A stretch of 64,000 nucleotides of DNA from Callorhinus ursinus (GCF_003265705.1 NW_020312848.1:56153707-56217706); one strand, 5' to 3'. Shown: positions 1 to 13,175, numbered from the stretch's first letter. Program-made: numbers and translations. Notes: generated from the letters alone by a model not told the origin.

Positions 1-1700
1 AGTCCAAATCCTTCAATTTATCAATGAGAAAAATTAGCTCAGAGAGACATTAAGCTTTTGGCTCAAGAGAGAGCAAATCTGATCCCTAGATCTTTTCTAG
101 GAAGAAGTGTTCCACTTAGAAGAAATTGAGAGGCAAAGGGAAGAACTTTAGTTGCAGTATGTTTATGTAATGGTTTTATACAACACTGACATAGAATCCA
201 AAGTATAGTTTGCAGCTTCTTAATGTCGAGAAGGTACAACTTAGCATTTCACCAATTTAACAGTAGAACAGAAAAAATAAGAATTTCAAGAACTAAGCCT
301 TCTTTTTACAACCTTAGTTTTAGGAGCATTGCTGATTATTAATCTAGCCACCTGGAGACACAAATTAATTGCACTTATTGGGTTATTATATAAACATTGT
401 GAATCCAAGTTATCATGTTACTTTCATTTTTTTCTAATGGAGTTATTATACTATTATCAACTTATTTCCATGCAGTAACTTACATTATTTAAACAACACT
501 GCTTAAAGCCCATGGTGAAGCACTGAAATTCATGCCCATCTGGAAAAAGCTGAATGCCAAGAAGGATGCTTTGCATCAGGTCATTCCTACTGTTATAAAG
601 CATGAAAAAGAATGTAACAACAAAGAGTCATGGTTGTATGAATGCCTTTATGGGTGATAAAGTTTGAATTAGCATATGCAGAGCATTCTAAGACAATTAA
701 TGTCCACTCTGTTAGTTAATTGGTCGGGGTGAATTCTTTCTTAGTGTTTCATTTGCCTTATAATTAGCTGTAGCTCAGCAATTAAATCATGTCACCAGCC
801 CACTGTGGTACTGAAGGATGGTGATAGTGCTTTGGTGGGTGGCGCAGCTCCATGCAGACTGTGCATATTAAATCAGAGTTGCCAGACTTCTTAAATGGCT
901 CTCCTTCTTGGGCTTGGGAGCAGTTTTTTAAGTTCTTGAATAATCTGTGTGTTATCCATATACAGTCGTAAATGCACTGAAACAATTCCATGTAAGATTT
1001 TGACTAGCAAGACTGTACCTTTGTAAACGTTAAAAATCGTCCTCACGTACCGTCTTTCTGAAACTGGAATTCAGGTACATATAAACATATATAACTCCTC
1101 CTATTTATTTCTCCTAGAAAACTTCCTAAGAAAGGTAGGAGAGTTGTGTTGCTGTTGTTGCTGCTGCTAACATATCCTTAAATATCTCATTTAAACTAAA
1201 ATAAATTGAAATATTCTTTTAAAAATTCCCCTAAATTGCTGCTTTAAAAAATGTCTCATTCAAGGAAATAAAAAATAGCATGCATTAGTTGTTTCTAAAT
1301 CTATGTATATATTGATTGGTTACCAGAATAACACATGTGCATAACAGATCTCAGACTACCGAGAATGTAAAAAGTATAAAAGTTCATGTAATCCCACCTC
1401 TGAAGATTACTATTTTATGATTTCTAGTTTTATGTCATGTTTTGAAAATCTTTACTCCCCCCCCGCCCCTGATTAAAAAAACAACAGTGCATATAGTTGA
1501 AAATTTCAAGTCTACAGTGAAGGAAAAAAAAAATCCCATGTAGTTCTTCCATTCAGAGGTGAGCACTACTGGAGTGTTTGCCTTGTAACTGCCACTTTTT
1601 TTTCTGTACTTAGAAACTGTAGCTACATTGATAGCAAATGTATCATCTATGAATTTTTAAATAAAAGGTGTCGAACTATTAAGTTGTATATTCTGCTTTT

Positions 1701-1898
1701 TTTTTTTTTTAAGATTTTAATTATTTATTTGACAGAGAGAGACACAGCGAGAGAGGGAACACAAGCAGGGGGAGAGGGAGAGGGAGAAGCAGGCCTCCCG
1801 CCGAGCAGGGAGCCCGATGCAGGGCTCGATCCCAGGACCCTGGGACCATGACCTGAGCCGAAGGCAGACACTTAATGACTGAGCCACCCAGGCGCCCC
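1701..1898 (-). mobile_element. Can-SINE (tRNA-Lys derived), first of an adjacent pair
   Basis: On the - strand it has the carnivore SINE head (GGGGCGCCTGGGTGGCTCAG), the internal promoter-like CTTCGG..TCATGATC block, a GA/CT-rich tail region and an A-tail seen here as poly-T. The target duplication tatattctgctttt is at 1687-1700 and again at 1901-1914. The gagacacagcgagagaggga block is typical of arctoid SINEs. Confidence 0.92.
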
Positions 1899-1915
1899 TA
1901 TATATTCTGCTTTTT

Positions 1916-2104
1916 AAAAAGATTTTATTTATTTGAGAGAGAGAGAGCACGCAAGCATGAGCAGAGGGAGGGGCAGAGGGAGAGGGACAAGCAGATTTCC
2001 CTGCTGAGCAGGGAGCCCGACATGACACCGCCAGATCCCAGGACCCCGAGATCATGACCTGAGCCAGAGTCAGACACTTAACTGACTGAGCCACCCAGGT
2101 GCCC
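1916..2104 (-). mobile_element. Can-SINE, second of an adjacent pair
   Basis: Same orientation and structure as the SINE just before it, but more diverged internally, with its head ending ..ccacccaggtgccc at 2104. It is flanked by further copies of the same target word (tatattctg followed by T-run) at 1901-1915 and 2105-2119. Confidence 0.9.
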
Positions 2105-3549
2105 TATATTCTGTTTTTTATACTAAAAGGTGGTGATCATTTTTAATGTCATTATAATGTGATTTTTAATGGCTGGTACTATTTCATAATGGGCATATAA
2201 TGTTTAAACATTTTTCCTTTTGGATAGTTTTATTTTTTTGCTCTTAAAGTAGTATATTTATAAACATATTTTGCTGAATATCTTGAATTCCTGGATGTGT
2301 AGTGATTTAAAAAAAAAACAACAGAAATGTGCTCAATTCACATGTACAAAACTTCTAAGATGGACAAGTGGATGAACAAGATTTCATCATATTTTTAGGA
2401 TGATGTTAACACTAAATTTGAAAATTCCAAGTTTAAGGCTTTTAATTTATATAGATAATATTCTAGGTTTAAACATTCTGGGTCTAGGTATTCAAACTCT
2501 TTAGTTTAATGTATAGTCACCCCATTTGTGCAGGGGAGGCCTTGCAAGGTGTATGTTTTAATATATTCTTGTTTATGTCCCTGAGTTTTATATTCATTGA
2601 ATGTTTGGAGCTGTGTGTACATATCACAGCAGAACCTAAATCCAAAGTGAAAGAGTCAAACACAGGATTTATGGGATTCTCAGTAACAAGTATGACAGGC
2701 CTTCTTGGGTATGGTAACTTTAGGATGCTTTCGATTTCCTTCTTGTTTTAGCAGACCTCACTCTAGGAGTAGAAAATATATTAGTTATTTTGTTTCAAAA
2801 TAAAAGCAAAATTATTATTATTTGAAAATGTAAAAGGATACTACCTCAAGTGTTGATTAAGGCAGTAATTATGTGATTAGAACAGAACCACAGTTTTGTA
2901 GATATAGTAACTGTAATAGGTGTTGTATAAAGAGCTGATATGATTTGGTATCCAACACTGCCCTAGGAGCTTCTTGCCACTCTAATGAATCCTCACTAAG
3001 GCCAGGATAATAACATATGTGTGGCAGGTCTGAATACTTTGATTTTAAACATTAGACAGTGCTGCCTCTTTCTGTGTGAAATATCTGGCCCTGCTTTTAT
3101 CTTGACCCAAAGTGAGATAAATGAACAAGACAGAGAATAAAATAGAATACAGAATAGAATGCATCAGAATGTGCAGACATCATCCATCCTTCATGGCTAA
3201 TAATAGCCTTAAGGGAGAGTCAGTTATTTAACATGAGGTTTGTGTGGTAATGAATGGCTCAGTAATCAGCCGCCATCCTCCCTTACCCTCAACTCAGGAG
3301 GAAGTCATTGTCAGGCCTGCATGCCCTAGACTGAGACCGTGGTTTGGGGCAGCCCTTGCTCTCAGATCCCAGAGGGCTTCCTGAGCCCAGCCATCGGGCC
3401 TGGCTTTGGAGCAAGCACCAGATTGCCGTTTCAGAAGAGGCAGTGAGCATTGGAACCCTCAAAAAGCAAATCTGAAACTTAGACATTTCTCTTTGTTTTG
3501 TCTCCCCAAATGTGGGGTTAGTTATCCAGAAGAAAGATATGTTCCTAAG

Positions 3550-3812
3550 GGGAAAGAGCACAGGCTTTGGGTTCAGGTAGAGCTGTGTTCAAATTAGGGC
3601 TCAGCCCTTAACAGCTGTATGTCCTTGGGGGCGTCATTTAACCTCAGTAAGCTTTAGTTTCATCCATATAAAATCCATGTAAAATTCATGGGTAATCTAA
3701 CTTTGCAGGGCTGTGGTGGGAATCAAATGATTAAAAATATACATTAAACACCCAGAATAGCGCCTGACACATAGTAGCCCGTGGTAGATGGTCAGTAACT
3801 ATTAGCCCTTCT
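3550..3812 (+). mobile_element. MIR SINE fossil
   Basis: MIR core order: tgtgttcaaattagggctca, acagctgtatgtccttgggg, ggctgtggtgggaatcaaat, gcctgacacatagtag. Confidence 0.75.
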
Positions 3813-4490
3813 CTCCACAGTATTTATTTGTTGAAGTGAAACAAGTATTTAAAAGTACGGCCTGATAAGACTTTTTTTTTTTGGCCCCATAACAATGATG
3901 TTGGACATTTTACAGATAATGATCTAAATGATATTGAAGGTGGCATTTTTGCAAATCACGTGTTTACTGAGTAGTCATGTTAAGTATTTCTTTATGCTTT
4001 GGTCTTTACGTCTGTCAGTTAGCATTATTTTATCTTAGCAAATTATTCCCAAGAGAAACTTAGCCTTTGCGTGTTATCATTAGAAGTGCTGTGTGTGCTA
4101 GTTTTTCTTTTTTTTTCCTTTTGGCAGTGCTGGGTTGGGGGTCGTGGTGGTATTTTTAAAAAAATTTTTCTGTGGTAATTTTTAGAATGTTTTGGAAAAA
4201 CAACTTTGAAAATCCACTTTTTTCTTTTAAAATGGGCTTGTTTCTTTTAAAATAGTAACATGGTGCTTGGCCTTTCAGTGGTAGTACGGTTTGTAATACA
4301 GCTAGTCAGGGGTGCCTTCTGAGCTTGTGGCACAGGATTTCTTGGTGTGAGGTTGACTGACTCAGGTCAGGTCAGACCCAGGACTGTGGCCTCATTAACT
4401 TTGGATTTTAGCCGACTACTGATCCACCTGGAGGTGAACTGCCTGGGCTATGAGGATCTGTGCTTTAGACAGTTGCTAATTAAAAACATG

Positions 4491-4638
4491 TCCCTCCCTC
4501 CCTCCCTCCCTCCCTCCCTCCCCTCCTTCCCTTTCTCTCTCTTCTTTCTTTTTCTTCCTTCCTTCCTTCCTTCCTTCCTTCCTTCCTTCCTTCCTTCCTT
4601 CCTTCCTTCCTTCCTTCCTTCCTTCCTTCCTTTCTTTT
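4491..4638. repeat. Pure polypyrimidine tract, (TCCC)n then (TTCC)n
   Basis: 148 consecutive C/T bases on the + strand: about seven TCCC units, a mixed CT stretch, then about twenty TTCC units. The open reading frames across it, on both strands, are artefacts of the repeat. Confidence 0.97.
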
Positions 4639-5456
4639 GCATTATAGATGAATGGGTCATTCACAGTGAGATATGACAATGTCTGAAAACTATTCAAGAT
4701 AGTAAGAATAGATTCAAAAGGGAGAGAGGGATTGGGAGCATTGTATTTTAGGGATTGGAAGCATTTGTATTAGGGATGACAAAGGGCTTCTGGAATTTAG
4801 ATGCATGTTTTAATACATTTAAGAAAAACTAGCTTACCGAAATTTGAAAATACCGGTGCTCCAGTTTCTGTTTACTGTCACCTATAGACCTTACTTAGAG
4901 CTAGGTGTATTTGTGATTTGCCACTTATAATTTGCTGCCAGCCCTGGATGTGGGGAGATCATTTTAGGTGCCCTCTGGAGTATTAACCACTCATTTGATG
5001 CAAATGCAAAGCCAAATCGAGTTACTGGAATTGAAAATAATGAAGCCAGCCTTTGAACAACTGGGCAGTTGGAACAGCTGAATACTTAAAATATTGGTCT
5101 GTCTAGTGGTTTCCCCTGCGGTTTCTTATCTCTCTTGGTTAGGCATCTCACCCAGAGAGAGACAGCCATCACACAGCTTCCAGAAAACCATCTATTGTAG
5201 GGCAGCTTTTCACTCATAAGAGAAGTAAATTAGTCATTGAACTTTTAGAGAATGTAATGAAAACAAAAACCTAACTTAGAATCATATTTGAATTTTACTA
5301 CCCCATGAATTACAGTTGCTTCTTTGGCCCAAACTAATGTCTTCCTTTAAGGCAAACTCTTCAGCTGTAAGTTAGCAGAGGGTTTCAAAACAAAGCAAGT
5401 AAAGTAATAGAGAGTGCAAAAATCAGAATCAATAGAGTAGAAAATAGATTTATTTT

Positions 5457-5582
5457 TGTTTTGTCATTTTGTCATTTTGTCATTTAATCTCAACTGATAA
5501 AACAGAAATATACATATGTAAGGTTCAAGCTTCTGTCACTTAAAGTGTTTCTGTCAGGTTCAAGCTTCTGTCACTTAAAGTG
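5457..5582. repeat. Short tandem and direct duplications
   Basis: Repeated ttttgtca units (5457-5484) are followed by a 27-nt word starting aggttcaagcttctgtcact at 5521 and again at 5556 (period 35). Confidence 0.9.
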
Positions 5583-7179
5583 CTTCACTCTAATTATTCT
5601 TTAAGATCTACATAAAAAGAAGAATCTCAGAGAAAGTAAACACATTGCCAGTGATTATCCTATGTCTTTAAAGGTTTGGTATAAGAGTGACTCATTGTTG
5701 GATTTCTCAGGGTGGATCTTGTTGCAGTGGAATAAAGGTTTAAATTTTATTCCTAATTCACTTACTAGTTCATGCGGTGCCATTTATATTTTCTTTTAAC
5801 TTCAGTCCCACTTAATGATAAATTCTCTTCTTCTCTTTCCTGCCAGACTTCCTGTAGAAGTAGCCTGTGCTTGCTGCCATAATTCCTTACCACTTACTGT
5901 CTGGAATCACTTGCAATTTGACTTGGGCCCCACTTTGCCAACGGTTCTCCAGACTCTCACCCTTTATGTCACACTGTTAAGAGCCACAGTGTTGAATTTA
6001 CCTCTGCAAATCTGATATGCCCAACCTCCCACCCTGATAGTATTACAGGAGCTTCCCTCTGAGGTAACTCTCAGAGCTGTATGTTTCCCACACTATTTCA
6101 CTATTACTAGACATGTGTCTTACTCACATTGCTGTTCAGTGAGTATTTTCTAACTGTCTCTATAGAAAGTGTGATTTTTCTCGACCTGACATTTGAGCCA
6201 GCATAATCTCCCACTGCTGCTCCTCATCCTACCTACAGTACTCCAACCCAGTTCTTTTGTGTATGCGCTGGTATCTATGTGGCATCTGTACCCTCTCTTC
6301 ACTTCTCTCCAATCTAATGATAAAAGCTTATCCTTCTTTCAAAGCCCTTAAGGGCTACTGAAGTTTGTATGTGACCAGGCTTTGGACATTCCTTCATGGC
6401 TTGACAGAAGCAAGGGACAAGGAGCCTTGAAGACTGAACACTCTGATATAGTTTCCCAGATCACAGTTGAGAGAAGAAAGAAGGAATGTGCTTGCTCTAC
6501 TCCTCAGTGGAGCCAGATGCCCAGTAAAGCAGAAATAGATTACCTGTAAAGTTGCCAAGGCAACATCAAGGGTAGAGAGAAGAGTAGACAGAATGATTTA
6601 TGAGGATTTCTTGCCATTGGAATGGGTCTAAAATTATACTTCCATGTCTTCCTCACCAGGATAAATTCCACAGGATTTATCAAGGGAATTGTAATGCATA
6701 AAAGCTTGAGATGCTATCAGAGCTCAAGGAGACTGGGGTGAAGGGCAAGGAGAGGAGAAGCAAAAGCAACAAATAAGAAAATGTGCTTACAGTATGTTTT
6801 TAATCTTCTCTTGAACTGATGCTGTGCTCAGATGTAAAACTGATTTTTTGGGAACATGCAAATGTTGTATATTTAAAATGTGCCTAGAAAAAAGCAAGTC
6901 CATTTACTAGAGTAAAATGGAGATGCTTGATTTCCATATTAAAAAATTACTCTGGGCTTCTACTTTAATATTAGTTGATTTACAAAGACAATTATGGATC
7001 AGCATGTGGAATGACATGTTGTTATGGCACCAGAGTTGAAGTTGCATTTTATTTATGAACAGTGGGAAAAGAAGCTCTGGGGCAGATAGAATTGGCATAT
7101 CTTAACACCCTTTCTGGGCATACTGCAGTTAGCCACAGTTATCAGATATCCACACTGATTTACACTTTCATGAATTATA

Positions 7180-7705
7180 CATGATTGCATCAATTTTATA
7201 TTGCTGCATAACAAATTACCACAAATATAGCAGCTTAAAACAACACACATTTATTATCTCATGGTTTCCATGGGTCAGGAATTACAGGCACAGCTTAGCT
7301 GGGACTTTTGCTCTGGGTCTTACAAGGCCATAATCAAGGTGTCAGTTAGGCTGTGATCTTACTTGCAAGCTCAGCTGAGGAAGAATCTGCTTCCAAGTTA
7401 ACTCAGACTGTTGGCAGAAACCACCGTTGTTGAACTGAGGGCTTCAGTTTCATATTGGCTGCTGGCCTCAGTCCCTAGAGGCTGCTTATAATCCATTGCC
7501 ACATAGCCCTCTCAACATGGTCACTCTCTTCATTACACTAGCAAGGAGAATCTCCAGCATGTCTGCTACTGAGAGAGTATCTTACATATCTGTTTGCTAG
7601 AAGCAAGTCACATGTCCCACCCACATTCAGGGGGAGAGTTACATAAAGATATGAACACCAGGAGGCAGGGATCATTATGGGTCACTTGAGAGTTTATCCA
7701 TCATA
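7180..7705 (-). mobile_element. MaLR-like (MLT1 group) solo LTR
   Basis: The + strand starts attgctgcataacaaattac and caacacacatttattatctc, and ends ..accaggaggcagggatcatt..catcatagtg. This is the antisense layout of an ERVL-MaLR LTR with its polyadenylation region at the left. It is old and diverged, with no coding content. The subfamily is uncertain. Confidence 0.65.
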
Positions 7706-8748
7706 GTGTCATTGTGAGAAAAGAGCAAGTTTTTTTTCATTTTAAAAGCTGTGCCATCTGGAAATCTGTTCAAAATTAGCATATGTGTAAGTTAAAATAT
7801 TAAAGCTTACATTTTTCATTTTCTTGTCCTTTGGTAAATGAGGAAGAGAAGTGAAGTTGCAACTCTACTTAATGGAATCTGATGGGAGGGAAGAGGTTAG
7901 CACAGTTGAAAGAACAATAAAATGAAAGAAGAGAATATTCCCTGTACTCACATAGAAAAATGCAAGTGATGGATTAAACTCTTCCTGTGTGTTCCTTACC
8001 CACTTTGGAGGTCTGAGAAAACAGTTTGATAGAAGGTTCCTGCAAGGCTAGCATGTGCCTTAATGCATCTTATGTAGACATGGAACTCTGTGTACTTTCT
8101 GTAATTAAATCAGAAATGTTGCTTTGCATGAAATGGATAATTTTCTAGTGTATCTTGATATTGCTGTCTCAGGGCGTGGAAGGTCCTGTGGCCTTAATTA
8201 TTTGTTATTTGTATTTAAAACATTTGTAAACCCTCATGCTTAGGTTATAGTTTAGGCTTTAATACAGTGTATGTCCTAAGCCACACAGGGACTTGAAGAA
8301 AACTAAGGAACAGGATTGTAGGTTTCCACGTGGCCTGTGGCTGAATTGATTGTTCCCACAGCATCTAGTAAGGCAGAGATCAGAGATTTAGAATCATATG
8401 GTTGAGTTAGGGGATTCAGTAATTTATTTGCCTTCTAAAACGGCTGCTTTCAAACTCACCCTCCAGTTTATTACCACCTCTAGCAACTAGAATTCAGTTA
8501 AAAGGACCCTTTTACTTCCTGGTGCTTCATTTATTTTGTAGGGCATAGGACAAATCACAGTGCAGGTGATTTATTTCTTGGGCTGTGATCTGTACCACAG
8601 TGGCTGGCACACAGAAGCGGGTGCTCAGTAAATGCTGGTATACTGCAGCCGCTACTACTATTAATATTAACTCGGTCAGCTGAGTTTCTTCTGTTTTTTA
8701 CAACTGGACCAGTATGAGATGTCACATCACAAAAGGAAGAATAACATA

Positions 8749-8939
8749 GGGCACTTGGGGGGCTCAGTGGGTTAAGCATCTGCCTTCGGCTCAGGTCATG
8801 ATCCCAGGATCCTGGGATCGAGTCCCGCATCCGGCTCCCTGCTCCGTGGAGGGTCTGCTTCCCCCTCTTCCACTCTCCCCCCCCCATTCTCTCTCTTTCT
8901 CTCTCTCTCTCAAATAAATAAATAAAATCTTTAAAAAAC
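8749..8939 (+). mobile_element. Can-SINE
   Basis: The head region (..cttggggggctcagtgggttaagc) is slightly diverged. It has a CT-rich tail, AAATAAATAAATAAAATC and a poly-A tail. Target duplication gaagaataacata at 8736-8748 and, with one mismatch, at 8940-8952. Confidence 0.9.
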
Positions 8940-8981
8940 GAAGAGTAACATAAACATAAATAACGACAACGATACACATAT

Positions 8982-9105
8982 TATTTGCTGAGGTTTGCTG
9001 TGGTAGGCACTTTATTTATACTAAGGTATATAGTCCTCACAGCAGCCCTGTAACAAGACAGATGTTATTTTATAGACAGTGAAACAGCCTCAAAAGTACA
9101 GATTT
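8982..9105 (-). mobile_element. MIR SINE fossil
   Basis: Antisense MIR pattern gtggtaggcactttattt .. tagtcctcacagcagccctg. Confidence 0.65.
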
Positions 9106-9479
9106 GGGCCTTTGTTGAGATAAATGTTACTTTATTTACTAAGAAAAGTAAGTAAAGCAGAGTCCCTTATTCCTTAAGTGTTTTTTAGCTAGGCTGCATT
9201 GTACATCTACTCATTGCATGTAGTTGGTAGTGAGAAGTCCTCTGTAGGTAATCTTGGAGACCAAATAGCAGGGAACACCCTTAAGTTTTAGAAATCCAAT
9301 TTGGACCCATTCGAATTTGTCTCATCTGAGAAGAGCCATTTGCTGTTAGTCAGCATTCCATGTATTTGTATAGCAGGCACTTTAGAAGGTAGCTTCACAT
9401 CTTTAGTACGAATCCCCACCAGTGCCTCAACGCGCACAAGTAAGTCTGTGGCACTTGTACTGCCTTTCCCTTGCCTTCC

Positions 9480-9845
9480 GTGTCCTTGTACCTTCAGGCC
9501 CCTGAGCTGCAGTACTCTGCGTGGAATGCTCTGCAGCTCTACCTCTCACGGTCCCTTCACCCCTGCAGCTGCAGGCAACATCTGGACAACTCCTAATTCC
9601 TCTTACAAGTCTTAGATGGGATGCTTTTTCTTGGCAGAAATGTTTCTTGATGTCCTAATCCCTTTGCGTACCCTGTGTTTTTATAATTCCCTGACGTGTC
9701 CTCTTTGATATTTGCTTCTCCATTTCCTTGCTTCTCTCACCATTGGATTGTGAACCGTCGGAGGCAGGACCCGTGCTTCCTGCATCTGGCCCAGGGTAGG
9801 CCCCTAGAGAGTCTGTGCTGGAGTACTGAGGGAACGCGCATTTCA
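9480..9845 (+). mobile_element. L2 3'-end fossil
   Basis: Contains the L2 3' region pattern (tgcgtggaatgctctgcag, later ggattgtgaaccgtcggagg and caggacccgtgcttcctgca). Diverged, with approximate borders. Confidence 0.6.
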
Positions 9846-10557
9846 TCTGCGCCTCACAGCAGCCCTGGGAGGGTGTGGGGCTTTCCCGGGTCCTCCACAT
9901 CATAGCTGACGTCACAAGTTACAGTCCGAGGCTCCTCACCCTGGTCTCTCTCCCAGGGATAATGCTGTTCCTTAAAATCTCTTCAGTTTTTTTTTTTTTT
10001 TTTTTTTTTTCCCGCCCAGCCTAAATAAACTTAGTTTCTTTAACTTTTCTTCCTAGGGACTTTATTTCTAACATTTTCAATGGTGGATGATTGTTATTTT
10101 ATAACTTCTTAAAGTTTTTCTATTTCACATGCCATATTTTAGAAAGACATTAAAAGAGACACAGGACAATAACTTTGGGTGTTGTAGACTTTACCACACT
10201 GCTTATTCAGTTCTTTCTAGTCAGTACCTCCAAGTCTTTGATGCTGCCTTAGCCTTTTCATTCCAGGGCTTCTCTGTGTGAGGTAGAATATGTCCGAGGA
10301 GACAAACACAGGGTTGTGTGTTCGCCCTGTTTTGCAGAGGTCTTTTCCAGGAGTGTGGTTTGGGGTTTGCTTGTGCTCTAAAGAATATGAAAGAAGGCTG
10401 GTATTGTCTTGAGAGACAGAAATGTGGCTGGCTCCTCACAGACACAGCCTCACAGGGCCATTCCTCATGAGCCCTGCTCATAGAAGTGATCCCTTGCTTC
10501 CCATAGCAGACCTATTATCTCCTCTCTTCTGTGATCTAGAGAGGTCATTTAATTTTC

Positions 10558-10673
10558 TTTAAAAAAACTTTTTTTTTTTTTATTAAGTAATCTTTACTCC
10601 CAACATGGGACTCGAACTCAACCCCGAGATCAAGAGTCACATGCTCTACTGACTGAGCCAGCCGGGCACCCTT
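10558..10673 (-). mobile_element. Older short Can-SINE
   Basis: About 115 nt. On the - strand the tRNA-like head continues with the ..GACTCTTGATCTCGGGGTTG block and no CT-rich tail, the form of older carnivore SINEs. A 16-nt target duplication (aggtcatttaattttc) lies at 10542-10557 and 10674-10689. Confidence 0.85.
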
Positions 10674-11344
10674 AGGTCATTTAATTTTCAATCCATGTTC
10701 CCATCCCTCCTACCTAGTTTCTTCTCAGGGCCATGCTTTATTCCTTCCCATTTGCTCATTAGTTAAATGAGGAGACTATACTATGTTGAAGTTGCGCATC
10801 ATCAGAATGCCCTGTGATTCAGTCCCTGAGGCTGCCCTTGACTACCGCGGTGTTCTTGGAGCAGTGACCAGTTAAGGAGTGCCCTGCTGGAGCAGATGAA
10901 AAGTTTTCTGATTTATTAATTTTTGTCTCTAGGTTGAAACAGGACATTATTGAAATTTTATGAATTTATTCTTCACAAAGCTAGATTAGTCTTTGTTTTT
11001 GAATTTGTTTTGCCTAGCCCCAGCAGGTATGGAGGAAACAGTTGAATAGGTCTATAGCAGGAAAATCCTGTTTCAAAGCATATACCCCACAGTTTTCTGC
11101 TGCAGTTTTTAGATTCTCCCTTCTTTCTAGATGCCTACCTGCCTTTCCCCACCCTGGGGCTGCACACGCCAATATTAGATAACAGGGAACTTATCTTTAA
11201 AGGTCAGAGGTAAAAATAAGTACAGTATTAAAAACATCCAATCTTTTAGTATGATTATTTAGAGTTCTCCTTTTGAAAGGAAAGGCTTTCCATTTACTAT
11301 TTTGTTTTTTCTTGCTTGTCAGCAATATCCGCACGCACCCTGTG

Positions 11345-11490
11345 ATGCCATGAGCCTGAACTTTGGGGGCAGGACTGCTGGCGTTCAGGTCTTTGCCCGC
11401 CTCCAGCTGTGAAATACCATGAATAATAATATTGACCTCATGGAGCTGAAGTGAGAATTAAACTCTCTAATATGTGAAAGTGCTTTGTTA
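11345..11490 (+). mobile_element. MIR SINE fossil
   Basis: Diverged MIR pattern: ggactgctggcgttcaggtc .. cagctgtgaaat .. gtgagaattaaactctcta. Confidence 0.5.
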
Positions 11491-11868
11491 TTAACTTTAA
11501 ATACATAGATAGATGGAAATGGCAAGTATTAAGTGTTGATATTTATGCCCAGAATTGCCAAATGCCATGTCTTAGTGATTTCAGCCAGGATATTCAGAAA
11601 GACCATAAAGTTAATAGATTATTAAAGGAAGACCTCCCACTCTCTGAAGTGTTTCTGTTTCTGCTACTGTCATTCTCTGTGTGTGTCTCTATTTCTTTTA
11701 ATGACTTCCCATGATCTCTCAACTCTAGTAGCTTTCTACAACTGGATATAACAGAGAAGAATCTTTTAATTATTAATTACCGCTGCTATGTAATCTTAAG
11801 TAAGTGAAACCAAATGGGAACACTGTATAGTTTTATCTCTTTAGATAACTCACATAATTTTCTTTTTC

Positions 11869-12063
11869 TTTTTCTTTTTTAAAGATTGTATTTACTTATT
11901 CAACAGAGAGAGAGAGCACAAGCAGGGGAGCAGTAGAGGGAAAGGAAGAAGCAGGCTTCCCACTGAGCAGGGAGCCTGATGTGTGGGGCTCGATCTCAGG
12001 ACCCTGAGATCATGACCTGAGCTGAAGGCAGACGCTTAGCCATCTGAGCCACCCAGACGCCCC
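11869..12063 (-). mobile_element. Can-SINE
   Basis: Antisense copy ending ..ccacccagacgcccc. Target duplication aattttctttttc at 11856-11868 and 12064-12076. Confidence 0.9.
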
Positions 12064-12353
12064 AATTTTCTTTTTCATTGATCAATTGATTCTTGAGTTA
12101 ATGATTTTCAGTAGATCTTTCCCCTCCATTGACTTGTGCTTTTGTTGCTGGGGAGTTATAGCAGGGCTACTAAAGCACTTTTCTAATTCAGGCACATCTT
12201 TTCCTCTTTCTTTTAGAAATGGAGTTCGTAGAATTTTATACTCAATTTGTCCCTAGAAACCTACTGAAAAGTATATGATACAGATATGAGAGTTCATAAC
12301 TATAAAATAAAGCAAATAGTCTGTTAGGATGACCTTTTAAAAAAATAATGGGG

Positions 12354-12541
12354 AGGGCGCCTGGGTGGCTCAGTTGGTTGGGCGACTGCCTTCGGCTCAG
12401 GTCATGATCCCGGAGTCCCGGGATCGAGTCCCGCATCAGGCTCCCTGCTCGGCGAGGAGCCTGCTTCTCCCTCTGGCCCTCCCCCCTCTCATGTACTCTC
12501 TCTCTCATTCTCGCTCTCTCAAATAAATCTTTAAAAAAAAA
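12354..12541 (+). mobile_element. Can-SINE, GGTTGGGCGACTGCC subtype
   Basis: A young-looking full-length copy with head GGGCGCCTGGGTGGCTCAGT and the word ggttgggcgactgcc. Target duplication ending ..aaaataatgggga on both sides (to 12353 and after the poly-A). The same subtype occurs at 20708. Confidence 0.92.
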
Positions 12542-13175
12542 ATAATGGGGAATGTGGGGTCATTTATAGTGTGAGGATGGGAATTTGGAGAATTTTAGGT
12601 GCTTCAGAATCAGACTGGCATTTACAAGCTCTAGGTTTGTTTGTTTAATTTTCTCCTTTTAAAAAATCTTCCTTTTTCCACCAAATTGCTTGGGAAATGA
12701 CAAATCACCACATCTTTGGGTTTTTAATGGCCAAGCAAACCCAGCCTTAACTCAGCTGTACCTCTACAGGCTTGGCTGATTGCATCTTCTGTGCCTTTCT
12801 CTATCTCCCCAAAAGAGTGACTATCAACTGAGCACATTGTGTTGGTTCAGACTCTTGAGATTACAAATGATAGCCCGCAAGTCAAACAAACTCAGTTAAG
12901 AGTGGGTGCAGGGGAGGGATGGCGGGCAGCCAGGAAGGATGGAATCCGTGCGCCCTTCTACATCTGCATCTCTGCGAAGGGTCCACAGCTCAAGCTGCTT
13001 CCCTCCTCAGCCTCTACAAATGTTTGGAAAGGCTGTGATCTTTTCTCAGCACCTCAAAGCAGCCCCCTTATTCTGCTGACCTTTCCCTCTGTCTGTCCCT
13101 CCTCCTGCCTGCGCTGGTCTAATTAACTCCTGCTTATTCTCCTGGACATCTTTTCCAGCCTTCAGCCTGAGGTGC

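Noticed and set aside
1717..2094. 125-codon - strand open frame
   Set aside because: It runs through two adjacent Can-SINEs. The peptide (LSVCLRLRSWSQGPGIEPCI type) is the usual conceptual translation of the SINE head.
4347..4697. Open frames rich in Leu-Pro-Ser-Phe or Lys-Glu-Gly-Arg repeats
   Set aside because: They are translations of the TCCC/TTCC polypyrimidine tract.
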